Numbered from the stretch's first letter, positions 51,178 through 63,545 are shown. The stretch is DNA of 64,000 nucleotides from Symbiodinium microadriaticum (GCA_001939145.1 LSRX01000281.1:211735-275734); one strand, 5' to 3'. Notes: generated by a model not told the origin, from the letters alone. Made by a program: numbers and translations.

Positions 51178-52187
51178 GTATAGTGACCCCGGATTACGGA
51201 CAAATAGTGCTGGGATTCCCTCTGTATGACTCTTAAGGATGGAGGCTATTGGGTTTCCAACTTTTGGGCTTCTACTGTATGTACATTGAATGTATACTTA
51301 TGTGTAGACAGATTTCTGTTGGGAGAAAACTAGCTCATCGCGACATCCTCATATTATCAACAGCAGTATGAGCCCGTGCATGGTTTCCGTTCAAAAGTTC
51401 ATCGTTTACTTCTTTAGGATCCAGTCTGGTATCCGACAAACACCACTCTCTAGAACCCATCAGAAATCGCGAAGCACCGAAATTCGGAGGTTGCTTCTTG
51501 CCACTGTTACTGATAATATCGTCATTATGAAAGGTTTTTCAAGCCGAGTTGCTGATAATATTGACAGCGTACTTCCTGCAGTTCACTCGCCGGCACATGC
51601 TCGCATCCCTGAAGCCCCACTACCATCTTTCCTGTTTTGATACTGGACTTGGCTTCCCTCAGTTGGATTCAGTTGTCTTGGGTTTGGGGAGTTTAGGGAT
51701 GAAGGGTTTAAGGCATTGAGACTTGGGATACGTTCTTGTCGGTAGATTCTGGGACTTCGAAGACTGCTTGCGCGACTTTTTTCCGCTGAAATTAGGTTGA
51801 AGCGGTATACTCCTAAAAGGTCACAGGCGCAGAGAAAGCCTGGACACGAAATAATTGGAGCATGCTTTTCGCTTGAATTTGCGGCACTTCGGCTTTGTGC
51901 TACACGGCTCTGGCCCCAAGTCCCCAAGCCTGTCGAAGAGGCGATTGCTGAGCAACAAGTGCCGAGATCAAGAAAAAGCTATGCAGGGCGATCGCAGCTT
52001 CATCAAGCTTAGGCGCCGCGAATGTGACTCAATAAACCTGAAATCGGAAGCAGGGGGTCTTCGATTAGTTCAGCACGATTCCGGTATTCAAGAAGCCGCA
52101 ACCAAACCCGTAAGCATGCAACACTGCATGAACAACTAACGTATATAAAAGAGACTTGGGCGGGCGCTCTAGCGCTGCTTCCAACAG
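51178..52187. other. Unassigned stretch
   Basis: Unique. Frames at 51,368-51,640 and 51,797-52,139 are open but carry no domain I recognise. Confidence 0.3.
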
Positions 52188-52271
52188 GTCGTCGTCGCCG
52201 AGTTCACGCTGCCGACCTCCGCACTGAGGGCTGCCAAGCGGTGCACCGAGGCAGCCGGGGAAGAAGGGTGA
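52188..52271 (+). CDS. Candidate terminal exon
   Basis: CAACAG acceptor, TGA at 52,269. It encodes VVVAEFTLPTSALRAAKRCT and then EAAGEEG. Family unknown. Confidence 0.35.
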   Translation, partial: VVVAEFTLPTSALRAAKRCTEAAGEEG

Positions 52272-52308
52272 AGATTTGGCCTAAACATTCACAACAGCGC
52301 TTCATAGG

Positions 52309-52411
52309 TACGGTTGATGATATACATCCTGCATAACCTTAAGGGCCCTAAACTATGGGAATTATGGTATATTCCTTATTGGGTAGTGCAGGATTTATAT
52401 CATCAGCCGTA
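52309..52411 (+). mobile_element. MITE family A copy with TA at both ends
   Basis: TACGGTTGATGATATACATCC ... GATTTATATCATCAGCCGTA, with the core GGGAATTATGGTATATTCC. Confidence 0.82.
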
Positions 52412-52624
52412 TTACATGGGGGTCTTGGTAAGGGATGTTCAACGTGGGCTCTGTGTGTCTAGCATCCTTTGGAGATATAGGGCTGCATCGGGGTGAGAAG
52501 GCTGAGGGGCTCTGGGGTTCAGGTTTTCCGGTCATGGGGGAATTGTCTGATTGCAAGGTTCTGAAACCATGGGATGAGTGTGATAGGCCCTTACTCGGGC
52601 TTGGAGTTTGTGCAAGGTGATAGA

Positions 52625-52700
52625 TGAAAAATATATATGTATGTGTGTGTGTGTGTCGATATTGTTTCGTTTTTTGCAGATATATATATATATAGGAAGA
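52625..52700. repeat. (TA)n/(GT)n microsatellites
   Basis: Two short runs, at 52,630-52,658 and 52,680-52,694. Confidence 0.85.
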
Positions 52701-53029
52701 GCCTCGAAATGAGGAGTTTCTCCTCGATGTTCTCCGAATCCTGGTTTGGGTATGGGCGGTTTAGCGGAGCTCGGAATGTGACATGTGCAGTTGGGCTGCT
52801 GTCCGGAGGCTGGGGTCCGCCTGGTTTGCAGCCTCCGCTGCACGATGCAGGCCGTGGTGATGCTCCAATCCTTTTTATGATAGCAGATTTTGGCCGGTCT
52901 GGCTGGTCGGGCAGGGCAACACGTGACAAAAGACACCAAACGATCATTGAATCCCAGTCCCAATAGCCTGACCTGCTGCGAATCTCAGTCTTCAGCCCAA
53001 ACCACCCTGAACCCTACTCCCTAAACTCC

Positions 53030-53146
53030 ATTGAATGTTGCATGGTTGGGAACCCGATGCAGGGCTTGGCGTGCTGCCTGGACGAGGGAGCCCGCGAGGA
53101 CTTTCCCTTTGCCTCCTTGACGGAGCTGTGCCGCGGGCATCTTTGA
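53030..53146 (+). CDS. Candidate terminal exon
   Basis: The frame reads CCMVGNPMQGLACCLDEGAR and then EDFPFASLTELCRGHL, with TGA at 53,144. Cys-rich. Family unknown. Confidence 0.3.
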   Translation: MECCMVGNPMQGLACCLDEGAREDFPFASLTELCRGHL

Positions 53147-53423
53147 GCTCGCTGCTGCACCAAGCCGGTTTCTGGAAGTGTCTTTCTTTATGCAGAAAAA
53201 AGTGTATGCATATATATATATATATATATACACACATAGACATACAGAAGTGTGCATACAGATGTACACATACATCTACACATGCATACACAAAAAGATG
53301 TACATATACGATCGAGTGTATGCATTCTGTTATTCGAACAGTCAAAAGTGTATGCATACGCGACGAAGGCCAGGATCAAAGCTTCAATTTCCTTAATTTC
53401 TTGCTATCCCCCTTGTTTACGAC

Positions 53424-53584
53424 CGAAGAAACGGAAGACCAAGAGGTCGAGGAAGCAACTGGACAGCTGGCGCGTGTACCGGGCAGCGGCAGCCGCTGTC
53501 GCCGCTAGGGCGCCGGGGTCTTTGCCCTCAGAGTTGTACCAGCAGCTTTCTACGATCAAGGCTACTAACCTTGGTTTTCAATAA
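53424..53584 (+). CDS. Candidate terminal exon, basic
   Basis: KKRKTKRSRKQLDSWRVYRA, then an Ala-rich stretch and LPSELYQQLSTIKATNLGFQ, TAA at the end. The Lys/Arg cluster could be a nuclear signal. Function unknown. Confidence 0.35.
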
Positions 53585-54028
53585 GCGGTACTACAAAGAA
53601 AGCGCCGTGAGTTGGAAGCAGCTCTGAAACTAGTCCCATGCAACAAGCCTGTATGTTTATCTTGATCTGAGAGGTGATCAGAGCATCAGCGATTCAATTT
53701 CCCATCACCCCGAGCTAAGGGCAGAGTCCGCCTCCTGCACGCCGGAGATCCTTGAAGACGTCATGACATGACTAGCCACTGCGGGACCCATCAAAGTTGT
53801 TGTTGTCAACATACTGGCATCAGCCTTGATCTATCACGGGCTGATCCGCAGAAAATGTCCTCCGATGTCATGGCGTTGCAGCGAAGATTTTGTGCATAGC
53901 TACGGTCGCAGCAGGAGCCCTCCAACCCCCAAGGGCAAGCGGGCAGGCTCCGTTCGCAGACCACGTTGTTAATTGAACCACTTCTGATTCCGTCATTGGC
54001 CACGGGTGCTGAGATCTAACCCTTACCA
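53585..54028. other. Unassigned stretch up to the AT-rich boundary
   Basis: GC-normal unique DNA without a recognised gene. Composition changes abruptly at about 54,028. Confidence 0.4.
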
Positions 54029-57000
54029 CAAGATCATATTATACTAGAAGAAAAAATCTGATGTATACGCTAGCCTAAAAAAAATCAATTTACAGAACGA
54101 TTTCTAATCGTAAAATTTTTCATCATCAAAAAACAGAAAAAGATTTCCCGAAAATAATAAAGAAAAGAAATCATGACTATCGATGACCATGGGGAAAAAT
54201 CAAAAATCCGCCAGAAGAAATTTCAATATTATTAATTATGGATTGTTGATACCGAAACTGCTAAATATACTATTAAAACATTGGAAATTGATATAAGATT
54301 TATTTCTCTGATGTCGTGGTCGTGAAATATTTCTTTGAGGGATCTTGATATTTTCGAATTTGATTTTTTGATACGTTTCTTCTTGAAGAGATTTTAAGAA
54401 TATTGTATTATTTGATAATTTCTGAGAAAATCGATAATTCGAAAATAATATATTTGTAATTATAAGAATTTCCGTGATTTTTGATAGAGATATTTATAAT
54501 ATAAAATATATATTTATGGTCGTGATTTTAAAATTTTCGATATTTTTTAGAGATAAAGGTTATCTTTATTATATAATCGAAATGATAGATATTTTGATAT
54601 ATTTTTATTATTCTGCTTTCTATTTATATTCGTATATATTTCTATCTGGGATTTATTAATTATGAATTTCTTTTTATATTTGATTGTCTTTTTGCCTCTA
54701 TATTTTATATATATATTTTTTTTTTATGAATATATTTATGAATTTATCTATCTATATATCTCTCTTTATTTATATTCTTGATTATTATTGATATATATAT
54801 TTATTTATTTATTTATCTTTTCTATACTTAATTTTTCTTTGAAAAATTTATTAGATTAATTTTGTAATTATATGTATTGATGATTTTTTTTGCTAACATT
54901 TAAATCTTCTTTTCCTATTTTTAATTTTATAATTTATATTACTTATTGATTGAAATGATCGATTATTTAGATTTGAATAATGATTAATAAATTAAATTTC
55001 TTTTTATGAATTCCTTTATTGATTTAATAATATATTTTCTTTATTGATTCTTGGCATATAATTAGTCGTTTTGAGAAAATTATCTGAGTTGAATAAGGTT
55101 TTTTGATGAAGAATATAAATTGATTTATATATTTTTATATATATAAATTATGATATTATATAGAACAATAAGATACGAATTATATTCTTTATTCGATATG
55201 ATATATAAATTAGAAATATGAAGGGAAAAAATGATTCTATTTATGAATATTTTTTATTCGATAATTATTGAATATATAAGATATAATCTGAATATATCTT
55301 GTGTATGATCGCGCGATTTAGTGATCGATTTATATTTGTAATTACGAAATTTCTATATCGAGAAGATAAAATATTATATTATTGAATTATATTATATTAA
55401 TCGATATAAATAGAATATAGATACGATTCACGATCGTCGTATGATTTTTTCGAGGAGATTTATGATATATTTGAGAAATCTGGGATTTTTGGAATGCAGG
55501 AGCTCTAATTCAGATTATAAGATTATTAGAAGAATTATTCGCGGAAATATTCCTTTATCTGAGACGTCCATTGGATCTAGAGAGATCTGAATTTATTATG
55601 AGATAATATAGCAATTCTATTTACGACCCATTTTCTAATTATGATATGATATATTTCGTGAAGGCAAGCGATCGGCTAGACATTTAAATAAATTGAATCT
55701 TATTTTAAATTAATGAGATTTAAGGTCTTACAAAAAATTAGAAAAAATAAATTTAATAGGCTGAGCTAGCTATTTTATTTTTAAATATTCTGAAATCTGT
55801 TAAATTCTTATCTTTTATATTAAGTAAAGATTTTCGATATAAGCGGGGATATCTTAGAATTCGATCAAAAATATTTTAGATTTTTAATAATTTCTAGATT
55901 TAGAAATTATATTTTTTTAATAATAATATAGATAGAAATTATGATAAGAGATAATCTTTATTATGAAATTCTATACAATTATTGTCTATCGAGAAAGATT
56001 ATGATTATTAATCATGGATTCTATGAGTCTTTATCCAAATAAGATTCTTAAATAATAATTGAAATGAAGATATGGAATATCTTATTTCTCGAAATTCGAA
56101 ATAAATAATCAAAATCTCTGAAAAAAATTGAAACAGATAAAAATAACGAAATCAAATATTAATTTAGAGATAGAATAAAGATATCATAAAAATTCATATT
56201 CGGAATATTTATATGTAAGAAATTGCTATATTATAAAGAAAAATAGAATATATCTCAGTATAATTAATTAATATAAGAATTCGAATATTAAAGAATAAAT
56301 AATATCTTCAAATTTAATTAATTGAATAATAAAGAAATTATAACTAAATTCAATGATTTATAATATATGAATTAGAATATATATAAATGAAAAATAATTC
56401 AAAATTATATTAATGAAAATATAAGATATCGAAAATATGAAAATAAGATAATACAATTTAAATGAAATTTGAAAAATCGAATTTCCAAAATTCAAAGCAA
56501 AAATCATATCTTTTTATCGAAATATAAGATATGGAAAAAATAAAATAATTCTAAATTCAATTTAAAATAATATAAGATATCGAATAATAAAGATATAGAA
56601 TATAAGAAATGGAGTATAATTTGCTGAATCAAATCTAAATTTATTGAGATTCAATAGACCGAATATAAAATACAAATCAAAATTAAATTGAATTAATTGA
56701 GATGAAAGAAATCGAATATCGAAAAAATCAAGAAAATTTTAAAAATCGAATATTAAATTCATGAATTTAAAAAAGATATATATCAATCATCATAAAAATA
56801 AAAATATATATATTAGAAAATATAATCTATATAAGAATCTATTAAGATAATATATATATATATATTGAAATTACTATTTCAGAAATTAATTTCAAAAATC
56901 TTTATTGAAATAATTATAATCTAAATATATATCTTATCATAATATAGAATTCTATTATTTCATAATAGAATTTTCTTCCAAATCCGAATTAATATCATAA

Positions 57001-57330
57001 TTATATGAAATTATCTCCAGAAAATTAGAATCTATAGAGAATCTTCGGAAATCCTTGAATTATCATAATATCCGGCAATCTCCCAAAATCTCTATCTTAA
57101 TCTTTTTTCCAATATATTAATATTATAATTCGGATAAATTTATCAGAATATATGCTATTATGAAATATTTATTATTATTTATTATCGAAAAATAATATAT
57201 CAATATTAGAATATCGAAATCTTTTCTAAATCTTTTTAATAAACTAATATAAATATTTATAATTTGAATTGATATCTTATTATTCAATAAGATCTACTTT
57301 CATATGAAATAAAAATTAGATAGATTGGAA
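54029..57330. other. Extremely AT-rich island, left part
   Basis: About 3.3 kb of almost continuous A/T, no telomeric units, no MITEs and no frame above about 60 codons. The + strand is T-rich at roughly 54,300-55,300 and A-rich at roughly 56,050-56,900. No rRNA, tRNA or mitochondrial protein motif could be read. Confidence 0.8.
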
Positions 57331-58985
57331 TAAAGCTTGCTATCCCATACGGTCAAGGCATCAAACTAAATTTGGTTTTTTAAACATGTAAATTGTTGAT
57401 TTCAGAATTTTGTGCGGTCGAATCTAAGATTTGAGATTTATGATCGTAATTTAGAATTCAAATTTAAAATTAGAAAAGATCGTATTCTTCCATATGTCCA
57501 ATCTCAAAATTTGTTGGTATATAGGGCGAATTCAGGAATTGAAAGATTTTGGAAAATATTGTAGTTATTGGGACGTGAATTATCTAATTCTTATATATGT
57601 GGGGTATGCTCCCTGAATCAAAAAAGTCCTTGAGCTCTCAAATCTTTAGGCTGCCATATTCTAAATCTCATAAATTTTAAATTTTCCGAAAAAAATAGCA
57701 CTATTTCGGAGTCGTGAGCTGACGGAGCACTACAATTACAAATTAATTCGACCAAGCTCCGCACCGACCAAATCGATTTCCCCGGCCTCAAGAAAATATT
57801 TAAGTAGCCTTTAGCCTTGCTTTGTTGGGAAAATTGTTGTTTCTCTCTTATAAAAATTATCAGACTTTCACTACTACTGAATAGTGCCTGCTTGGCTTGA
57901 ATCATTGAAAGGCTCTCCGGACTGAAGCAAACAGTGACCTAAGACGCTAAACCCTAAGTGACCCTAGCCTCTGTGGTACCTCAGTCACCTTCCCCCAGGC
58001 TCAGGCATGACGTTTCAGGTTGGTCCTTGGGTCGAAGGCCTATAAAAATATTCTGAAATTCGAAATCTGAGTCGTATTTGTCCATAGAGTCCCTTCAAAG
58101 CTGCGCATGACAGAATATAGGCCCAAATCTGATGGAGATATTAAGAACCTTATATTTCAAAAATTGTCCCAAAGAAGATTCATATACAAAAACCTACAAA
58201 GCACATATCTTCGTCCGATGGCACCTCGGCATCCCATCAAACGACCCGTCGAAAGCCCGTCTGCAAGCTTAACACTCAAGCAGGGTTGAAGAATGGGTTT
58301 TAGTTCATGACAGGCACAGCTGGTATATTTCTTGATCACTAAACCCTGTACGAAGAAGCTCGGAACAATCAAACCTAAATTCCCAAGCAACAAATCTTCA
58401 AGCCACAATCCACAATAATATAACTCATTCTAACGTAATTCTAAACTGTCGGATGGATTCTAATTCCTAAATTTCGGACGTTCTCGTAATACTGCTTCAA
58501 AAGTCGATCACAAGCAGGCGACGAATCATTATCCGTATAGAATCCTAAGGAGTGTTTGTATATCGCTAATGATAAATTAGATGAGGGGCAGGAGGAGGAT
58601 GACGATATTAACGATGCTTCCTGTAGCGGTTGTAAAGAATAAGATTCAATTCGACTTTCCGAGAATATAACTATCTAATTATTCTCCCGCCCCTGTCCAG
58701 CCCCAAAACCCAGAATTTCAAGGGAAACAATGCACCACGAACAAGGAACGTTTACAGCACCGCAACCAATTTCTCAAGTGCTGATGATGCTCCCGCACCA
58801 TGTCGCACGTAGGAGGAAATATGACAGCGGAAGAATTTAAAATAAAGGCCCAGAGACTCCAACGACATCCTACCGCTAGGCCCGGAAACAAATACCAATA
58901 ATACGATTAATAATATAATCTCTGCATTACCTATATCAAGGTCCAAATCTTCAAGAACAAGATATATAGAAGTTGCATAAATATC
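57331..58985. other. Intermediate-composition segment inside the AT island
   Basis: More balanced DNA with one CTAAACCCTAAG remnant (57,946-57,957). Frames at 57,618-57,905 (- strand) and 58,107-58,289 (+) are open but unassigned. Confidence 0.5.
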
Positions 58986-59897
58986 ACTTCGAAAGGTCCC
59001 TATACAATTTCTAGAATCCTCATATCTCCCTAAATCCTCGAATCGTATTCTTTTCTAGAGAATCCTAAAATATCTAATCTTCATTTAAAAATTGAGGGAT
59101 TCCATAAAATTTTGATTTAATATATAAATCTTCTCTAATATTATATCTCATTTGTTTTTTTCAAAAAAAAGAAGCTCAAAAATATTTGAGGCGGGCAAGA
59201 AAAAAGAAGGAAAGGAGAAATTAATCAAAATATCATATTACCATGAAAATTATATAAATAAAATATTATATCATCTCATTTATTTTAGCTCATAATATAT
59301 CTAATAAAATCTATATTATAAATTCGTAATTTCATTATATACCATCTATCATATCATTCTTTTCATCATTATTAATCAAAAATCATTATCCGAAATAATA
59401 TCATCTATATAATAATATTATATATTTTATTTTTATCTTTATCCAATATAAATATTTCTATTTATAATATTAAAAAGAAACATTATTATTTCAATATATC
59501 AATTTATAATACTACGCTCTTAATCGAATATTTAAAGAAATAACCTTATCTCTTTATGTTTCGTCCAAATATTATTATCTTCTTTAAAAGCAAAATATCA
59601 TAGAATATATAAATATAAATAAATATAAACAAATAAATAAATATATATATATATAATATTTTGTATGCTTATTTTTATGGGTTTAAAATCTCGTATCGAA
59701 ACGATAATTTCAAATTTCCGATCTCAAATATCTATCTATATACTTTATAGAAATTAAGATATTATTTCAATATCAAATATATGATATCAATAAAATCTTG
59801 AATAATTTATTTCGAATTCTTTATAAAGAATTATTTATAGATAAATTTCAAATAATATTCATAAAATTCGAATTTAAATTCTTCAATTTTCCGAAAT
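58986..59897. other. Extremely AT-rich island, right part
   Basis: Again nearly pure A/T with ATATATAT at 59,640-59,655. It ends sharply at the direct repeat of the reverse-transcriptase element. Confidence 0.75.
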
Positions 59898-60314
59898 AAT
59901 GACAGGATATTGTTGCAGGGGCGTGCCAAACAAGTGATTCAAGACTGAAGAATCACATGTGCAGGACACTGGCATGCGCAGCTGTTGAACGTCCTGTCAT
60001 GCCGAGATGTTTGGTTCCATCGTAAGCTGCCAATAATCTTTTTGTGCAATGGGGAGTTTTCGAGCTCTGCAAGCCTCCCCGCTGTGAGTGTGGCCTGACG
60101 CTGCTGGCCTGTCTGCCGCCCGAAGGGAAAGGAAATGACGGGCTTCCAGTCACAGCCGCTTCACTGTTCGGCACATCCGCATGCGTGCTCCCCGGGACGT
60201 CGACGAAGGAACCTGCACAGATCACTGCTTCACAAGCTACGGCGTTCCATATGTCGTTACAGTACACGGTTGGCAGTGGGGCAGGGCCGTGTGATCGAGC
60301 CCACGACGACCAAC
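59898..60314. repeat. 417-bp direct repeat, left copy
   Basis: Identical, as far as read, to 62,985-63,401 (offset 3,087 bp). It starts AATGACAGGATATTGTTGC and contains the first codons of the RT frame. It has no TG...CA ends typical of LTRs. Confidence 0.9.
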
Positions 60315-62522
60315 TCGATGTCACCCCCAAACCAGAGCTTGGCTACAATGGGGTCTGCCATATGTGCTTTCGGAGTTTTCTTGCACAAGTTCTTGAAAGC
60401 CTCCTTTCTGCCGTTGGCTGCTTTTTACCGAGCTTTGTTTTTGGACACCGAAGTTGAGCCAGGATGTGGTTGCAGCAGAAACCTGTTCCCCTTGCCTCGC
60501 ATTGTGGTTTGGCCCAGCGATTTGGAATGCGAAGCAAATCAACTTGATGCGCACCTCTGCTGTGCCAATTTGTGCATAGCTGGTCTTAACTTCTTGGAGC
60601 AAGGCATGCCAAAGCGAGCCTCCTCAGCACCAATGCCGCGTAGGTGCAGCGCTGCACAGGCTTCCGTTCACCGCCACGTTGCAGGGCGGACGCAGCGTTT
60701 TCTCGGTCGGCTTGAACACTGCTGGGGCTCGGAGTTCGCTTGGGCTGGGGCTTTCCAAAGGTTTGAGCAGCAGAGTGGCTGTCGATATGAGAAGGTTCGC
60801 GCCGATGCGGTGGACCTTCCTGAGAGAGCTGGTGCATGTGATCCTTCCTCCCTGGTGCCGCGTGAGCTGTGGGAGTTGGTGTCAGATCCAACCAACATCT
60901 TCCATGGCGATGCGGATGCTTCAACTTGCAAGGAACCTCAAGGCCAAGAGCGCTGGGAATACTTGAAGCTCACAGCACGCGAGTTGATCTGCGGAAAGCT
61001 GCGGCTGAGGCCCAGAGTTCAAGGACAAGCAGGCGTGTTTGCGGCGCCGAAGAAGACTTGCGACAGGCAACGGAAGATTTGGGATGGCTCGCTGCTGTCG
61101 AAGCAGGCAGAAACTCCGCCTGCGCCGTGCAGGCTTGCAAATCCCAGCTCCTTCCTGGACTTGCTGCTGCGGCCTGGAGAGGTTTTCTATATGTCCAAGC
61201 GCGACGCCAGCACTTACTTTGACAGCCTTCGAGTCCCTCACCGTCTGCAAGAGTGGTTCGGCCAAGCGCCGGTCACAGTTGGTGAGTTGCTGTCTGTCGG
61301 TCTCAGTCGGAAGCAAATCATGGATTTCACGGATGGTCTACCCGTGAAAGCTCTGCTGCCAGCTGCAGTTTTGCACCCTGTCAATGTTGTGTGGCCCATG
61401 GGCTTTAGTTGGTCGCCTTGCGTCGCACAGTCGAGCTCTGTAGGATGTGTGCTGAAGGCCGGGGTGCCTGAACACCAAATCCTTAGTTTGGAACATGATG
61501 TGCCACAAGACCAATCGGAGCTCTGCGCTGTTTGCATGGACGACCTGTTGTTCTTCCACAAGAAGCCCAGGAAAGCTCAGGCGACGCTTCAGCGCTTGGA
61601 TTCCGTTTTCCAGCGGCATGGGATTCAGAAGAATGCTGCAAAGGATGTTTCCTTGGCGAGCAGCATGACAGGCCTCGGATGCGATATCAGTAACTCACCG
61701 GCTGTGGTAGAGCCCAACCAAGCGAAACTTGCTAACATGGTCCTCAGCTTGTGCGATGTTTTATGTCAGGAGCAAGCAAGCCCACGGGCCATGACGTCAG
61801 CACTCGGAGTGCTGCAGTGGTTCTGCCTTCTGCAACGTGGCATGCTTAGTATCTTCGACGAGGTGTACGCGTTCACCGCTCGAGGAGATCCAGACAGCGT
61901 GCAGCCACTGCCTTGCTGTGTGCAAGGGGAGCTGTTCACAGCGCTGGCGCTGGCCCCGCTTTTGGCTGCCGGCCTGGACCGCCAGTTCTTGGACGAGCTT
62001 CTTGCCTGCGACGCTGCTCCCGAGTTTGGGTTTGGTGTGAGCAGTTTAAGCTGTGGTCGGAAAACCGTTGAACGAGTGGGAAGGCTTGCTGAGCGCAGAG
62101 GCGACTACGTCAGACTTGTCGCAGAGCTTGGGGACGGTCCTGAAGTTCCACGGCTTGGGTCTCCACACAGGCTGCCTTTTCGGAAAAGCCACTTTCGGAC
62201 TTTGATATCCTGCGCGGCCCGCAAGCAAGCACATTCCGGCCTGCTTGAGTGCCATGGAGTCTTGTTGGCTTTAAAATGGGTGGCTCGAAGTGCTAAGCGA
62301 CATCATCGGCGCCCTGTCGTGCTGGTGGACGCCAAGGCGGCCATCGGCTCGATCAGCAAGGGCCGGAGCTCGGCCAGAGCCTTGCGAAGAGTCTTGAGGT
62401 CCACGGCAGCCGTATGCTTGGCCAGCGACCTCTTGCCACGGCTGGTGTACATCCCTTCCGAGTCAAATCCTGCTGATGCCCCATCCCGCGGAAAGAGTGG
62501 GAGAGGAAAGAGCAGGATGTAA
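60135..62522 (+). CDS. Reverse transcriptase-RNase H polyprotein of a DIRS/Ty3-like retroelement
   Basis: An uninterrupted 795-codon frame. The RT palm is visible: motif A KRDASTYF (Asp 357), motif B WPMGFSWSP (Met 422) and motif C CMDDLLFF (Asp 469, Asp 470). An RNase H domain follows, with ECHGVLLALKW (Glu 705), LVDAKAAI (Asp 732) and the terminal NPADAPSRG (Asp 781). N-P-A-D-x-x-S-R endings are usual in RNase H of DIRS and Ty3 elements. No protease, integrase, tyrosine recombinase or gag was found, so DIRS versus another RT class is unresolved. The first 60 codons lie in the 417-bp direct repeat, and the ATG is the first in frame there; the real N-terminus may differ. The gene is GC-normal inside AT-rich flanks, and the frame is intact, implying a young copy. 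Confidence 0.8.
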   Translation: MTGFQSQPLHCSAHPHACSPGRRRRNLHRSLLHKLRRSICRYSTRLAVGQGRVIEPTTTNSMSPPNQSLATMGSAICAFGVFLHKFLKASFLPLAAFYRALFLDTEVEPGCGCSRNLFPLPRIVVWPSDLECEANQLDAHLCCANLCIAGLNFLEQGMPKRASSAPMPRRCSAAQASVHRHVAGRTQRFLGRLEHCWGSEFAWAGAFQRFEQQSGCRYEKVRADAVDLPERAGACDPSSLVPRELWELVSDPTNIFHGDADASTCKEPQGQERWEYLKLTARELICGKLRLRPRVQGQAGVFAAPKKTCDRQRKIWDGSLLSKQAETPPAPCRLANPSSFLDLLLRPGEVFYMSKRDASTYFDSLRVPHRLQEWFGQAPVTVGELLSVGLSRKQIMDFTDGLPVKALLPAAVLHPVNVVWPMGFSWSPCVAQSSSVGCVLKAGVPEHQILSLEHDVPQDQSELCAVCMDDLLFFHKKPRKAQATLQRLDSVFQRHGIQKNAAKDVSLASSMTGLGCDISNSPAVVEPNQAKLANMVLSLCDVLCQEQASPRAMTSALGVLQWFCLLQRGMLSIFDEVYAFTARGDPDSVQPLPCCVQGELFTALALAPLLAAGLDRQFLDELLACDAAPEFGFGVSSLSCGRKTVERVGRLAERRGDYVRLVAELGDGPEVPRLGSPHRLPFRKSHFRTLISCAARKQAHSGLLECHGVLLALKWVARSAKRHHRRPVVLVDAKAAIGSISKGRSSARALRRVLRSTAAVCLASDLLPRLVYIPSESNPADAPSRGKSGRGKSRM

Positions 62523-62984
62523 AAAGGCAGTTTTCTCCAGTTTCACTCCGAACCAGCTGGCTATTGACGCTTTCTTCTGCAGAACCGGGCTCATCGCAAG
62601 CGAGGCCTGCGCCTGGTGGGCTTCGTCGTTGACGAGTTTTGAGGCTGAACTCGGAGCTGTTCTGTGGTGGAATGAGGCCGCGAGCTGTGCCTCCTCGCGT
62701 AAGCTCGGTCACGAGCGGCTTTTCCCCCTGAGGCATGCTTGAGAATGCCAACTGCAAGTTTTGATGAACCATGACAACCTTCAAGTGTTCGTTCGGCTAC
62801 GAGATTCGCTGCCAGGGCGGGGTGTTTGGGCTTTTCGTGCAGACTGCAATTGTCTTGCAGTCAGCAGCTACATCAGGAATCCAGTCGTGGACTTCGTATC
62901 TCTAGCCAGCAGTGGCCAGCTGTCAAAAGAACTCCGACTTCTGCTCTTTCACGGTGGCAAGTGACAGTGAGCCTACATGCCAAC
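62523..62984 (+). other. 3' region of the RT element
   Basis: No stop-free continuation of the RT frame. A second frame (62,476-62,742, SFTPNQLAIDAFFCRTGLIA) overlaps the RT end and could be a frameshifted continuation or noise. Confidence 0.4.
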
Positions 62985-63401
62985 AATGACAGGATATTGT
63001 TGCAGGGGCGTGCCAAACAAGTGATTCAAGACTGAAGAATCACATGTGCAGGACACTGGCATGCGCAGCTGTTGAACGTCCTGTCATGCCGAGATGTTTG
63101 GTTCCATCGTAAGCTGCCAATAATCTTTTTGTGCAATGGGGAGTTTTCGAGCTCTGCAAGCCTCCCCGCTGTGAGTGTGGCCTGACGCTGCTGGCCTGTC
63201 TGCCGCCCGAAGGGAAAGGAAATGACGGGCTTCCAGTCACAGCCGCTTCACTGTTCGGCACATCCGCATGCGTGCTCCCCGGGACGTCGACGAAGGAACC
63301 TGCACAGATCACTGCTTCACAAGCTACGGCGTTCCATATGTCGTTACAGTACACGGTTGGCAGTGGGGCAGGGCCGTGTGATCGAGCCCACGACGACCAA
63401 C
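62985..63401. repeat. 417-bp direct repeat, right copy, cut by a one-base gap
   Basis: Matches 59,898-60,314 to its last base, then one undetermined base (63,402) and unrelated AT-rich sequence. The true extent of the repeat to the right is therefore unknown. Confidence 0.9.
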
Positions 63402-63402
63402 N

Positions 63403-63545
63403 GTAGTATATATCTAACAACTATGATAATAATCAGAATAAAAATTAATAATAACAATCATAATAATACTAAATAAATAAATTAAATAAATAAATAAATA
63501 AATATATATATATATAGATAGATAGATAGATAGATAGATGACGAC
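63403..63545. repeat. AT-rich microsatellites (AATA)n, (TA)n, (GATA)n
   Basis: ATAATAATC-like bases, AAATAAAT, TATATATA, then GATAGATA. Confidence 0.9.

Noticed and set aside
54474..54659. 61-codon Ile/Tyr/Phe-rich frame in the AT island, possibly a mitochondrial protein
   Set aside because: Composition alone gives such frames; no cox or cob motif is visible.
59953..60602. Minus-strand frames opposite the RT start
   Set aside because: Antisense shadows. The + frame carries RT and RNase H motifs throughout.
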